A program made the position numbers and the translations under genes. The notes under the pieces were generated by a model that was given only the letters and a program-made list of their open reading frames with translations, made no database searches and was not told the DNA's origin. Shown here one piece after another: positions 16,992-25,206 of a DNA stretch of 64,000 nt. How positions within the stretch are numbered: position 1 is the first letter of the stretch; each line of letters starts with the position of its first letter. The DNA is from Ideonella_A sakaiensis_A. Its GTDB lineage: Bacteria > Pseudomonadota > Gammaproteobacteria > Burkholderiales > Burkholderiaceae_C. The stretch covers positions 4,278,001-4,342,000 of the forward strand of contig NZ_CP182947.1 of the NCBI RefSeq assembly GCF_048320135.1, written 5' to 3'.

Positions 16992-18280
16992 ACGTCACCT
17001 ACATCCTGGTCGCCTTCGGCGGCATGCTCGGCATGATGCTGCTCGGCCTGCCGATCGCCGTCGCGATGGCTGCAGTGGGCATCGTCGGCGGGCTTGCCGC
17101 GTACGGCATGCCGTTCATCAATTCGATCGCGCCAGTGGTCTGGGGCGTGCACAACGACAACCTGCTGACCGCAATCCCGTTGTTCGTGCTGATGGGCGAA
17201 CTGCTGCTGCGCTCCGGCATCGCCGACCGCATGTTCGGCGCGCTGGCTGCCTGGCTCGGCCGGCTGCCTGGAGGCCTGCTGCACACCAACGTCGGCTGCA
17301 GCGCGCTGTTCGCCGCGACCTCCGGATCGTCGGTTGCGACCGCGGCGACGATCGGCACCGTCGCGCTGCCGTCGCTGCACAAGCGCAATTACCGGATGGA
17401 CATGTCGCTCGGCTCGATCGCCGCCGGCGGCACGCTCGGCATCCTGATCCCGCCGTCGGTCAACATGATCATCTACGGCTCGCTGACCGACACCTCGATC
17501 AGCAAGCTGTTCGTCGCCGGCATCATCCCGGGCCTGATGCTCGCCGCCGCGTTCATGGGTTTCATCCTGGTCCATGCGCTGGTCACCGGCACCGCGATCC
17601 GCGAGGACAAGGTGCCGCTGGCGATCCGGATGCGGCTGCTGAAGGACCTGGTGCCGCCCGGCGTCGTCTTTTTCATCGTGATGGGCGGCCTGTACAGCGG
17701 GCTGGCGACGACGACCGAATCGGCCGCACTCGGCGTCGTCGCTTCGCTGTTCTTCGCCGCGAAGAGCCGCAAGCTGAACTGGCCGCTGCTGCAGCACTGT
17801 TTCGTGCAGACCGCGAAGACCAGCGGCATGATCCTGCTGATCATCACCGCCGCGTTCATCCTGAACCTCGCGATCAGCCTGACCGGCGTTGCCGAGGCGA
17901 TGACGGCCTGGGTCACCTCGTTCGGCCTCAGCGCGATGCAGCTGCTGCTGGTGCTGATCGTCTTCTACCTGATTCTCGGCATGTTCATGGACGTGTTGTC
18001 GATGATGGTCGCGACGATTCCGATCACCTTCCCGATCGTCACCGCGATCGGCGTCGATCCGGTCTGGTACGGCATCTTCATCGTGCTGATGTGCGAACTC
18101 GGGATGATCACGCCACCGGTCGGCATGAACCTGTTCGTCGTCCACGGCATCCGGCCCGACAAGGGCGGCATCCATGACGCGATCGTCGGTGCATTGCCGT
18201 ATGTGCTGATCATGATCGTCTTCACGATCCTGCTGATGATGTTCCCGGGCATCGCGACCTGGCTGCCGGGGAAGATGTGA
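16988..18280 (+). CDS. TRAP transporter large permease (DctM), system 2
   Basis: A 430-residue permease forming the second TRAP membrane complex. Diagnostic segments are ATSGSSVATAATIGTVALPS, GTLGILIPPSVNMIIYGS and GMITPPVGMNLFVVHGI. It is coupled by overlap to the DctQ gene before it and to the amidase gene after it: the TGA at 18278-18280 shares its last base with the amidase ATG (TGATG). That links import directly with an intracellular amide-hydrolysing step. Confidence 0.9.
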   Translation: MNVTYILVAFGGMLGMMLLGLPIAVAMAAVGIVGGLAAYGMPFINSIAPVVWGVHNDNLLTAIPLFVLMGELLLRSGIADRMFGALAAWLGRLPGGLLHTNVGCSALFAATSGSSVATAATIGTVALPSLHKRNYRMDMSLGSIAAGGTLGILIPPSVNMIIYGSLTDTSISKLFVAGIIPGLMLAAAFMGFILVHALVTGTAIREDKVPLAIRMRLLKDLVPPGVVFFIVMGGLYSGLATTTESAALGVVASLFFAAKSRKLNWPLLQHCFVQTAKTSGMILLIITAAFILNLAISLTGVAEAMTAWVTSFGLSAMQLLLVLIVFYLILGMFMDVLSMMVATIPITFPIVTAIGVDPVWYGIFIVLMCELGMITPPVGMNLFVVHGIRPDKGGIHDAIVGALPYVLIMIVFTILLMMFPGIATWLPGKM

Positions 18281-19686
18281 TGGGCGATCGTTTGTGGCAG
18301 TTGTCCGCGTGTGAACTGCAGCGCCGTTTTCGCGACGGCAGTCTGACGCCGATCGCCGTTGCGAAAGCCTGCATCGAGCGGCTCGAGGCGGTCAACCCGC
18401 GGCTCAATGCGGTAGTGGTGCGGCGTGACCAGGCCTTCCTCGAAGAAGCCGAGCTGGCCACCGCGCGCCATGCACGCGGCCAGCCGCTGTCGCCGCTCGA
18501 CGGCATACCGATCAGCGTCAAGGACAGCCTGCTGACCGCCGACATGCCGACCAGCTGGGGCACGCGCGCATTGCGCGAGCACAACACCGGCGTCGACGAA
18601 CTGGCCGTCGCCCGTGCCCGCGCCGGCGGTGCCTTGATCATCGGCAAGACCAACGTGCCGGAATTTGCGCTCGAGGGTTATACCGACAACCCGGTCTACG
18701 GCGTGACCGGCAACCCTTGGGCGCCCGAGCTGACGCCGGGTGGATCGAGTGGTGGCGCGGTGGCCGCGGTCGCTGCCGGCATCGCGCCGCTGGCGATCGC
18801 GCAAGATGGTGGCGGCTCGATCCGTCGGCCGGCGTCGCATGCCGGCATCGTCGGCCTGAAGCCGTCGCTGAGCGCATGGCCGCGGCAGCATGTGCTGCCG
18901 AGCCTGCTGCTCGATTTCGAGGTGATCGGCCCGCTGGCGCGGACGGTCGCCGATGCGCGGCTGTTGTTCGACGCATTGCGCGGACCGGCACCGGTCGACC
19001 GCTCGTCGCTGGCTGCTGCGCAGGCGGCATCGCGCGACCATGCGGTCTCCGGGCCGCAGCGGATCCTGTATGTCGAGCGGCTCGGCAACGCGCCGCTCGA
19101 TCCGCAGATCGCCGCCAGCGTTGGTCAGGCCGTCGACACGCTGTCCGGTCTCGGCCATCGCGTCGAAGCCGGCGGGCTGCCGCTCGACCTCGACTTCTTT
19201 GTCGACGCCTGGCCGCAGATCGGCCAGATCGGCCTGGCGCGGATGTTCGATGCACACCCGGACTGGGAACAACAGGCGTCGCCGAAATACCGCGAGATGG
19301 CCGCAGCAGGGCGCCAGCTGCCGGCAACCCGGCTGCTGCAGATCATCGAACAGGTGACGCAGCTGCGGCGCGCCAGCGCAACGCTGTTCAACGACATCGA
19401 TCTGATCGTGATGCCGTCGGCCGCGGCGCTGCCGTGGCCGGCAACCGAAGCGTTTCCATCGCGCATCGATGGCCAGCCCGTCGGGCCACGCGGCCATGCG
19501 ATCTATACGGGCTGGGTCAATGCCGCCGGCCTGCCGTCGCTGGCGCTGCCGACCATGCCGGCAGGCAACGGTCTGCCGATCGGGTTCCAGTTGATTGGTG
19601 GCTACGGCAATGACAATCTGTTGCTGACGCTGGGTGAGCGTTTCGAGGCCGCTGCGCCGTGGGCGCAGCGCTGGCCGCCAATCTGA
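18280..19686 (+). CDS. Amidase (amidase-signature family)
   Basis: A 468-residue Ser-cisSer-Lys hydrolase. The triad can be read directly: Lys81 in ISVKDS, Ser156 in TPGGSSGG and nucleophile Ser180 in DGGGSIRRP. The acid just before the nucleophile motif reads AQDGGGS where many members have GTDTGGS. The start could also be the GTG at 18277. Cytoplasmic, no signal peptide. In this operon it probably cleaves an amide or carbamoyl bond made by the ring-opening hydantoinase-like enzyme; the substrate is not determined by the sequence. Confidence 0.87.
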   Translation: MGDRLWQLSACELQRRFRDGSLTPIAVAKACIERLEAVNPRLNAVVVRRDQAFLEEAELATARHARGQPLSPLDGIPISVKDSLLTADMPTSWGTRALREHNTGVDELAVARARAGGALIIGKTNVPEFALEGYTDNPVYGVTGNPWAPELTPGGSSGGAVAAVAAGIAPLAIAQDGGGSIRRPASHAGIVGLKPSLSAWPRQHVLPSLLLDFEVIGPLARTVADARLLFDALRGPAPVDRSSLAAAQAASRDHAVSGPQRILYVERLGNAPLDPQIAASVGQAVDTLSGLGHRVEAGGLPLDLDFFVDAWPQIGQIGLARMFDAHPDWEQQASPKYREMAAAGRQLPATRLLQIIEQVTQLRRASATLFNDIDLIVMPSAAALPWPATEAFPSRIDGQPVGPRGHAIYTGWVNAAGLPSLALPTMPAGNGLPIGFQLIGGYGNDNLLLTLGERFEAAAPWAQRWPPI

Positions 19687-19697
19687 AAAGGAAAACG

Positions 19698-20459
19698 ATG
19701 ACGATGATCGATGACGTGACCAGCCGGCTGGTCGATGCGAGGAACAGGCGGCAGGTGGTATCGGCCGCTGGTGTCGACCTGCCCGATACCGACACAGCGT
19801 ATGCAGTGCAGCAGGCTGTTGCCGAGCGGCTCGGCTGGTTTGCCGATGCGTGGCCGCCGCGCCATTGGAAATCGGGCGGCCCGTCACGCGATGTGGTGTT
19901 GACCCATGCGCCGTTGCCGCCGGCTGGCGTCTGGCAAAGCCCGGCCGCTGCCGGCGACTGGCCGTTCCAGATGCGCTGCATCGAGGCGGAGATTGCGCTT
20001 CGGCTGGCCGTTGATGTCGACCAGCAGACCGCGCTCGCGCTCGACGTCGCCCGCGCTGAAAAGCTGATCGACGCAATGTGTGTCTCGATCGAAATCGTCG
20101 ATTCGCGCTGGACCGAAGGCCTGCAGGCGCCGGTTCTTGCCAGGCTCGCCGATTCGCAACTGCATGGTGCGTTGGTGCTCGGTGACTGGGTGCCGTTCCA
20201 GTCGCTCGACTGGAGTGCACAACGCTGCAAGGTGCGGATCGGCGATCAGCCGGCGACCGAGCACCGCGGCAGCCATGCGCTCGGCGACCCGTGTTTTCTG
20301 CTGCCGACATGGTTGCGCCATGTCACCCGTGATGGCGATACGGTCGCCGCCGGAACCGTCGTGACGACCGGAACCTGGATCGGGCTTGTTCCGGCAGCCG
20401 CTGGCGATCTCGTCAGCGTCGAATTTCCCGGCGTCGGTTCGGCATCGGTTCAGCTCTGA
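19698..20459 (+). CDS. 2-keto-4-pentenoate hydratase / fumarylacetoacetate-hydrolase-like protein
   Basis: A 253-residue protein of the MhpD/FAH-like fold. The metal-binding acidic motif is visible as RCIEAEIALRLAVDV, and the C-terminal half holds HRGSHALGDPCFLLPTWLRH and GTVVTTGTWIGLVPAAAGD, the conserved glycine-rich loop of this family. Members hydrate, decarboxylate or cleave 2-oxo acids. It starts 11 bp after the amidase stop with AAAAGG as ribosome binding site, so it belongs to the same operon. Its role here is unassigned; processing a 2-oxo or enol acid released by the amidase or aminotransferase is a guess. Confidence 0.75.
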   Translation: MTMIDDVTSRLVDARNRRQVVSAAGVDLPDTDTAYAVQQAVAERLGWFADAWPPRHWKSGGPSRDVVLTHAPLPPAGVWQSPAAAGDWPFQMRCIEAEIALRLAVDVDQQTALALDVARAEKLIDAMCVSIEIVDSRWTEGLQAPVLARLADSQLHGALVLGDWVPFQSLDWSAQRCKVRIGDQPATEHRGSHALGDPCFLLPTWLRHVTRDGDTVAAGTVVTTGTWIGLVPAAAGDLVSVEFPGVGSASVQL

Positions 20460-20461
20460 CC

Positions 20462-20481
20462 GCGGCGGCGCATGCCGCCGC
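20462..20481. repeat. GC-rich hairpin, REP-like remnant
   Basis: A 7-bp perfect inverted repeat (GCGGCGG and CCGCCGC, loop CGCATG) starts just after the stop of the hydratase-like gene. The flanking CTCC on the right gives GGAGCGGCGGC on the minus strand, which resembles a REP head without its GTAG. It lies 17 bp before the aminotransferase ATG and could modulate expression within the operon, or simply be a remnant. There is no U-tract, so it is unlikely to be a strong terminator. Confidence 0.4.
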
Positions 20482-20498
20482 TCCTTTGAAGGAAAAAA

Positions 20499-21719
20499 AT
20501 GATCGCGCTCGACAAACATCCCAGTGGCAGGCACTTTCTCCAGATCCCCGGCCCGAGCCCGGTGCCCGATCGCATCCTGCGCGCGATCAGCCTGCCGACG
20601 ATCGACCACCGCGGTCCCGAATTTGCGGACCTTGGCAACAAGGTGCTGGCCGGCATCAGAAAGATTTTCCAGACCCGCCATCCGGTCGTGATCTATCCGG
20701 CATCGGGCACTGGTGCCTGGGAAGCGGCGCTCGTCAATGTCTGCAGCCCGGGCGACCGGGTGCTGATGTACGAGACCGGCCATTTCGCATCGTTGTGGCA
20801 CAAGATGGCGCAGCGCCTTGGGCTGCAGCCCGAACTGCTCGCGCTGCCCGGCATCGACGAGGCCACCGGCTTGCCGAACAGCTGGCGCCATGGCGTGCAG
20901 GCCGAACTGATCGAGCAGCGGCTGCGCGACGACCGCGGCCAGCAGATCAAGGCGGTCTGCGTCGTCCACAACGAGACATCGACCGGTGTCACGTCCGACA
21001 TTGCCGCGGTGCGCCGCGCAATCGATGCGGCCGGTCATCCGGCGCTGCTGCTGGTCGATACGATTTCTGGCCTGGCGAGCGCCGATTTCCGGCACGACGA
21101 ATGGGGCATCGACGTCAGCATCAGCGGCTCGCAGAAGGGCCTGATGCTGCCGCCCGGGATCAGTTTCAATGCCTTGTCGCCGAAAGCGATCGAGGCCGGC
21201 AACACGGCGAAGCTGCCGAAGGCCTTCTGGGCCTGGGACGAGATCGTCGAGATGAACAAGACCGGCTACTGGCCGTACACGCCAAATACCAATCTGCTGT
21301 ATGGCCTCAGCGAGGCGATCGAGATGCTGCTCGAGCAGGGTATGCCGGTGGTCTTCGCGCGCCACCAGCGCTGGGCCCGTGGTGTGCGTGCCGCCGTGCA
21401 GGCCTGGGGCCTGCCGATCCAGTGTGCGGACGACAAGGTTTTTTCACCGGTGCTGACCGGTGTCGTGACGCCGCGTGGCGTCGATGCCGACGCCGTGCGC
21501 CGGCTGATCCACGACCGCTTCGATCTGTCGCTCGGCGCCGGGCTCGGCAAGCTGCGTGGCCGCATGTTCCGCATCGGCCACCTCGGCGACTGCAACAACC
21601 TGACGCTGATGGCCGCATTGAGCGGTGTCGAAATGGGGCTGAAGCTCAGTGGCGTCGCGATCGCCGGCCGCGGCGTGCAGGCGGCGATGGACTTTTTTGC
21701 AGCGACACCGTCGGAATGA
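20499..21719 (+). CDS. Class V aminotransferase (alanine/serine/ureidoglycine-glyoxylate aminotransferase-like)
   Basis: A 406-residue PLP enzyme. Family features are LQIPGPSPVPDRIL at the N-terminus, the IDHRGPEF motif near residue 33, YPASGTGAWEAALVNV for cofactor binding, LLLVDTISGLASADF and the Schiff-base Lys in SGSQKGLMLPPG. The group includes serine-glyoxylate and ureidoglycine-glyoxylate aminotransferases; the latter would fit a ureide pathway, but motifs do not separate them. It seems to be the last catabolic gene of the plus-strand operon. Its stop overlaps the ankyrin gene start (ATGA at 21716). Confidence 0.85.
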   Translation: MIALDKHPSGRHFLQIPGPSPVPDRILRAISLPTIDHRGPEFADLGNKVLAGIRKIFQTRHPVVIYPASGTGAWEAALVNVCSPGDRVLMYETGHFASLWHKMAQRLGLQPELLALPGIDEATGLPNSWRHGVQAELIEQRLRDDRGQQIKAVCVVHNETSTGVTSDIAAVRRAIDAAGHPALLLVDTISGLASADFRHDEWGIDVSISGSQKGLMLPPGISFNALSPKAIEAGNTAKLPKAFWAWDEIVEMNKTGYWPYTPNTNLLYGLSEAIEMLLEQGMPVVFARHQRWARGVRAAVQAWGLPIQCADDKVFSPVLTGVVTPRGVDADAVRRLIHDRFDLSLGAGLGKLRGRMFRIGHLGDCNNLTLMAALSGVEMGLKLSGVAIAGRGVQAAMDFFAATPSE

Positions 21720-22402
21720 AGCTAATCGTCATCGGCTGCCTGGTTGGCGCGCTGCTTGCTGGCATGGCGCACGCCCAGGTCGCGCCGTCAGCGTCGGAAA
21801 TCGCCGCCTATCGTGGACTGCACCGCGCGGCGCAACAGGGTGATGTCGCTGCCATCGCCCAGCTCGCGAGGGCGTCCAGGGCCGCACTCGTGCAGCGGGA
21901 TGCCCATGGCCGCACGCCCTTGCATGTCGCGACGTTTGCGCGGCAGCGCGAGGCGATCCGTGCATTGATCGAAGCCGGCGCCGATACCGCGGCGCTCGAC
22001 AACGACCGCTACGACGCGGTGACGATCGCTGCCGTTGCCGATGACGAGGACACGCTGCGCCTGCTGCTGTCGCTCGGCGCCAGCGCGAAACTCGTCACCA
22101 GCCGCTACGACGGCACTGCGCTGATTGCGGCCGCCCACCTCGGCCATGTCGGCATCGTGCGGCAACTCATTGCCGCCGCTGCACCGCTCGACCATGTCAA
22201 CAACCTGCACTGGACGGCATTGATCGAGTCCATCGTGCTCGGCGACGGCGGCGAGCGCCACCTGCAGACGCTGCAGGCGCTGCTCGATGCCGGCGCCGAT
22301 ACGCAACTCGCCGATCGGCAGGGACGCACGCCGCTGCAACTGGCGACCGAACGCGGCTACACGCGGATGGTCGCGGCGCTGCGCGCCGCCGGCGCCCGCT
22401 GA
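21716..22402 (+). CDS. Exported ankyrin-repeat protein
   Basis: A 228-residue protein with a signal peptide (MKLIVIGCLVGALLAGMAHA) and four or five ankyrin repeats, recognisable from DAHGRTPLHVATFARQREAIRALIEAGAD, the next-repeat DNDRYDAVTIAA and the last-repeat DRQGRTPLQLATERG. The fold is a periplasmic protein-binding solenoid. It is joined to the aminotransferase gene by a 4-bp overlap, which is odd for an exported scaffold, and may be there by chance rather than function. The partner is unknown. The downstream genes converge from the minus strand. Confidence 0.82.
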   Translation: MKLIVIGCLVGALLAGMAHAQVAPSASEIAAYRGLHRAAQQGDVAAIAQLARASRAALVQRDAHGRTPLHVATFARQREAIRALIEAGADTAALDNDRYDAVTIAAVADDEDTLRLLLSLGASAKLVTSRYDGTALIAAAHLGHVGIVRQLIAAAAPLDHVNNLHWTALIESIVLGDGGERHLQTLQALLDAGADTQLADRQGRTPLQLATERGYTRMVAALRAAGAR

Positions 22403-22406
22403 ACGC

Positions 22407-22931
22407 TCAGTCGCGTTTGCAGGCTGCTTGCTGCCAGTAGTCGAACGCCGCCTGCGGCAGCAGGTGCGACAGCGACGACGCGCCGACTTCGACCTTGACG
22501 ATGTGATCGGCCCGTCCCGGTTCGGCCAGCACCGCGCCGATGCCCTGGCCGAGTCTGTCCAGCTCGATTGTCCGGAGGTTGCCGCCTTCGTTGATCGTCA
22601 GCCGGTCGGCAAACACCGTCGTCATCGATACCGGCTTGTCGCCGAGGCACTGGCGGGTATCGGCCATCGCAAAGCCGACATGGGCGACGGCTTCGGCCGC
22701 GCCCTCGACCCCTGGCTGCTGCGCATCCGGCGGCAGAAAGGCGACAAGCGTCGGCCCGCCGAGATCGATTCGTGTTTCGGCCAGTGCCACCGCCGGTGCA
22801 GCCGGTGTGGCCGCTGGCGGCGCCGGGCCCTTGCATGCCGCGCTGGCGAGAACCAGCGCCGCGGTGGCCAGCCAGCGCCATCGTCCACTGCGGCGCGGGC
22901 CCGCACCAGGGCGCGAGGACTGATCGATCAT
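22407..22931 (-). CDS. Putative lipoprotein of unknown function
   Basis: A 174-residue protein with an Arg-rich N-terminus, a hydrophobic stretch and a lipobox LASAAC ending at Cys33, so probably an outer or inner membrane lipoprotein. A Pro/Ala linker follows. The mature part (from about residue 53) contains LGGPTLVAFLPPD and repeated short strands, with further Cys at ADTRQCLG and QQAACKRD that could form a disulphide. I do not recognise a family. Its start overlaps the stop of the M15 peptidase gene (ATGA), so the two are co-translated. Confidence 0.68.
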   Translation of the reverse strand: MIDQSSRPGAGPRRSGRWRWLATAALVLASAACKGPAPPAATPAAPAVALAETRIDLGGPTLVAFLPPDAQQPGVEGAAEAVAHVGFAMADTRQCLGDKPVSMTTVFADRLTINEGGNLRTIELDRLGQGIGAVLAEPGRADHIVKVEVGASSLSHLLPQAAFDYWQQAACKRD

Positions 22932-23395
22932 GGATAAAGGGCTCGTGGCAATTCGAAATGGGGTCCGTCGATGAAGGCCCGCAGGCCGGCCTTGCGGCGT
23001 CGGCCGACATAGCCGGACACCAGATCTTCAGGCGACGACGTCGAATCGGTGAAATCGACGTCCCAGGCGCCACCCCAGCGCAGCGGTGTGCCGTTTTCGC
23101 GAGCGGCCATTCTGACCGCATCGGCGATCCGGTAGATCGGTGGCCATTCCCAGCGCAGCTTGCCGTTGATGTACGGCACCAGATCGACCGCATGGCCGGT
23201 GATGTGCCGCGAATCGAGCGTCTGGCTGGCGCCGCAGGCGACCAGGCGCTGCTGCTCGGCCAGCGTGCGGATGCCGTCGTGGACCGAAAAGTCCTGCACA
23301 GTCAGCACGATCGCCCGCTTGACGACGGCCACCAGATCGGGATGCACGCCTTTCAGTTCGGACAATGACCTGGTTCCCAATTTGAACTCGCTCAT
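22928..23395 (-). CDS. M15-family peptidase (endolysin-like L-Ala-D-Glu / D-Ala-D-Ala peptidase)
   Basis: A 155-residue zinc peptidase. Zinc ligands are visible in SRHITGHAVDLVP (His and Asp) and in GPHFELP near the C-terminus; VHDGIRTLAEQQRLVACGASQT is the usual preceding segment. Size and sequence match the compact M15 endolysins found in many phages, and no signal peptide is present. The start at 23395 follows a GGAGG, 5 bp upstream; an earlier GTG would add only four residues. No other phage gene is nearby, so it looks like a domesticated single gene co-transcribed with a lipoprotein gene. Confidence 0.85.
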   Translation of the reverse strand: MSEFKLGTRSLSELKGVHPDLVAVVKRAIVLTVQDFSVHDGIRTLAEQQRLVACGASQTLDSRHITGHAVDLVPYINGKLRWEWPPIYRIADAVRMAARENGTPLRWGGAWDVDFTDSTSSPEDLVSGYVGRRRKAGLRAFIDGPHFELPRALYP

Positions 23396-23479
23396 CGCAA
23401 CCTCCACAAAAGCGGCAGGCTACTGCCGTTCGCTTTTGATGGGCACCCCTATCTGCGATGGCCTGCGTAAAGCGGGCAA

Positions 23480-23507
23480 AGAAAAAGGCAGGGACCAGCC
23501 CTGCCTT
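23480..23507 (-). terminator. Rho-independent terminator
   Basis: On the minus strand a perfect 9-bp stem (AAGGCAGGG/CCCTGCCTT, 5-nt loop) is followed by a run of T residues. It lies about 20 bp after the stop of the Lys/Glu-rich secreted peptide gene and insulates it from the M15 gene downstream on the same strand. Confidence 0.85.
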
Positions 23508-23528
23508 CCGGTCGAGAAGCGCGAGAAC

Positions 23529-23798
23529 TTATTTCTTCGCCGCGTCCTTCATGTCCTTCTTCTCTTCCTTCATCTCCTTCTTCTCTTCCTTCATCTCTTT
23601 CTTCACCTCTTTCGCCATCGCCTTTTCTTCCTTCTTCACATCCTTGGCGGCGGCTTTTTCTTCCTTTTTCATCGCGCCGCTTGCGGGCGCGCTGGCGGCC
23701 TCGGCCTTCATCGGGGCCGCGCCGCCGTGGGATGCGGCGTGGGCATTGAACGAAACGGCGAACAGCGCGAGTGTGAGGGTCGACAGAACTTTGATCAT
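23529..23798 (-). CDS. Small exported Lys/Glu-rich repeat protein
   Basis: An 89-residue protein with a clear signal peptide (MIKVLSTLTLALFAVSFNAHA). The mature part is an Ala-rich spacer followed by charged repeats: an 11-residue unit twice (KKEEKAAAKDV, KKEEKAMAKEV), then 7-residue units of the type MKEEKKE. The pattern predicts a long single alpha helix or coiled coil. It recalls, but does not match, the MxKDx pentapeptide-repeat proteins of betaproteobacteria. Function unknown. It has its own terminator and an apparently separate promoter region, so it is an independent unit. Confidence 0.78.
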   Translation of the reverse strand: MIKVLSTLTLALFAVSFNAHAASHGGAAPMKAEAASAPASGAMKKEEKAAAKDVKKEEKAMAKEVKKEMKEEKKEMKEEKKDMKDAAKK

Positions 23799-24018
23799 GA
23801 TTGGTTTTCCGTGAGTTGCAGAAACGAACATGTGAAGCTTGCTTGTCGGCCCATTGCAGGCGGCACCGCATCTTTGGCGATGTCGAACCCGTGACAGCCC
23901 GGCCTGACTAGAACGCTGACCGTTTCACCGCGTTGACCGTCGTACAACTTGTTTCATCGCCGCGGCGCCGGCATACAAAGCGTCGATACTCGGCGCTTTG
24001 CCGATCCTGGTGTTTTCC

Positions 24019-25206
24019 ATGAGTGTTGTTGTCCGGTCCGTCGTGTCGTGCGCCGTTGCGAGCCTGCTTGGCTCGGCTGCCATTGCCGCGCCCTACCGTC
24101 CGGCGTCCGATGCGACGGTGCTCGAAACGCTGCCGGCCCGCGCCGACGATCCGCGCAGCCGCAGCATCCGCGAATTGCGCCAGCGACTGGCTGCGCAGCC
24201 GCGCGATCTCGATGCCGCGCTGGCACTGGCCAGGCTGTACCACCGCAGCGTTGCCGCCGAAGGCGACCCGCGCTACATCGGGTATGCGCAGGCGGCACTG
24301 GCGCCATGGTGGGATCTGCCGGCGCCGCCGCTGCAGGTGCGCGTCGTGCGCGCGATCCTGCTGCAGTTCAACCACCATTTCGACGAAGCCCTTGCCGACC
24401 TCGATGCAGTCGTCCGGGCGGCCCCCGGCAACGGCGAAGCCTGGTCGTGGCGTGCCGCAATCCACATGGTGCAGGCCCGCTATGACGAGGCGAGGGCAGA
24501 TTGCGCGAAGATGCGGCCGCTCGCGTCGCCATTGATCGGCGTCGCCTGCCGCGCCGCGATCGATTCGCTGACCGGGCGGGCTGCCGCCGCCGCACAGGCG
24601 CTGCAGGCCATGCTCGCACCCGGCGGGCCCACCGCCGCAGCCGCCGATCGGCTGTGGGCGCTGACGCTGCTCGGCGAGATCGAGGCCCGGCGCGGCGACC
24701 CGGTTGCCGCCGAAAAGGCCTACCGCGAGGCGCTGGCGCTCGGCATCACCGACGGATATCTGCTGGCCGCCTATGCCGACTTCCTGCTCGATCAGCAGCG
24801 GCCGCGCGAGGTGCTCGTCCTGCTGAAAGGCATGGAACGCTCCGACCTGCTGTTGCTGCGCCTCGCGCTGGCGGCAAAAGCCGCTGGCGATCCGGCACTC
24901 GCCGCGTGGTCGGCCGATCTGCAGGCACGGTTTGCCGCCGCCGCGCTGCGTGGCGACAAGGTGCATGAAAAGGAAGAGGCGCGCTTCGCGCTGGCGATCC
25001 GCGGCGAGCCGGCGCGGGCGCTGGCACTGGCTGCCTCGAACTACCGGCTGCAGCGTGAGCCGGCCGACGCCAGGGTGCTGCTCGAGGCAGCCCTGGCCGC
25101 CCGCGACCCGGCCGCTGCCGCGCCGGCACTCGAATGGATGACAACAAACGGTGTCGAAAGCGTGGTGCTGCGCGGTCTTGCCGATCAACTGAAAAGCCTG
25201 TCGTGA
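24019..25206 (+). CDS. Exported tetratricopeptide-repeat protein
   Basis: A 395-residue helical-repeat protein with a signal peptide (MSVVVRSVVSCAVASLLGSA, cleavage near AIAAP). Repeating helix pairs such as RVVRAILLQFNHHFDEALAD, GEAWSWRAAIHMVQARYDEA and TLLGEIEARRGDPVAAEKAY are TPR-like. It shares a TGA/GTG overlap with the HupE/UreJ-like gene that follows, so the pair is translationally coupled and likely works together at the periplasmic side of the membrane. The ATG at 24019 was chosen over a TTG at 23998 because it begins the signal peptide. The function is unknown. Confidence 0.82.
   Translation: MSVVVRSVVSCAVASLLGSAAIAAPYRPASDATVLETLPARADDPRSRSIRELRQRLAAQPRDLDAALALARLYHRSVAAEGDPRYIGYAQAALAPWWDLPAPPLQVRVVRAILLQFNHHFDEALADLDAVVRAAPGNGEAWSWRAAIHMVQARYDEARADCAKMRPLASPLIGVACRAAIDSLTGRAAAAAQALQAMLAPGGPTAAAADRLWALTLLGEIEARRGDPVAAEKAYREALALGITDGYLLAAYADFLLDQQRPREVLVLLKGMERSDLLLLRLALAAKAAGDPALAAWSADLQARFAAAALRGDKVHEKEEARFALAIRGEPARALALAASNYRLQREPADARVLLEAALAARDPAAAAPALEWMTTNGVESVVLRGLADQLKSLS

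Noticed and set aside
17965..20310. 781-codon open frame on the minus strand
   Set aside because: Antisense to the DctM and amidase genes, Arg/Pro-rich shadow without domain features.
23841..23947. Direct repeat GCTGACCGT/GTTGACCGT upstream of the TPR gene
   Set aside because: Only two short copies with no clear promoter; not enough to call an operator.
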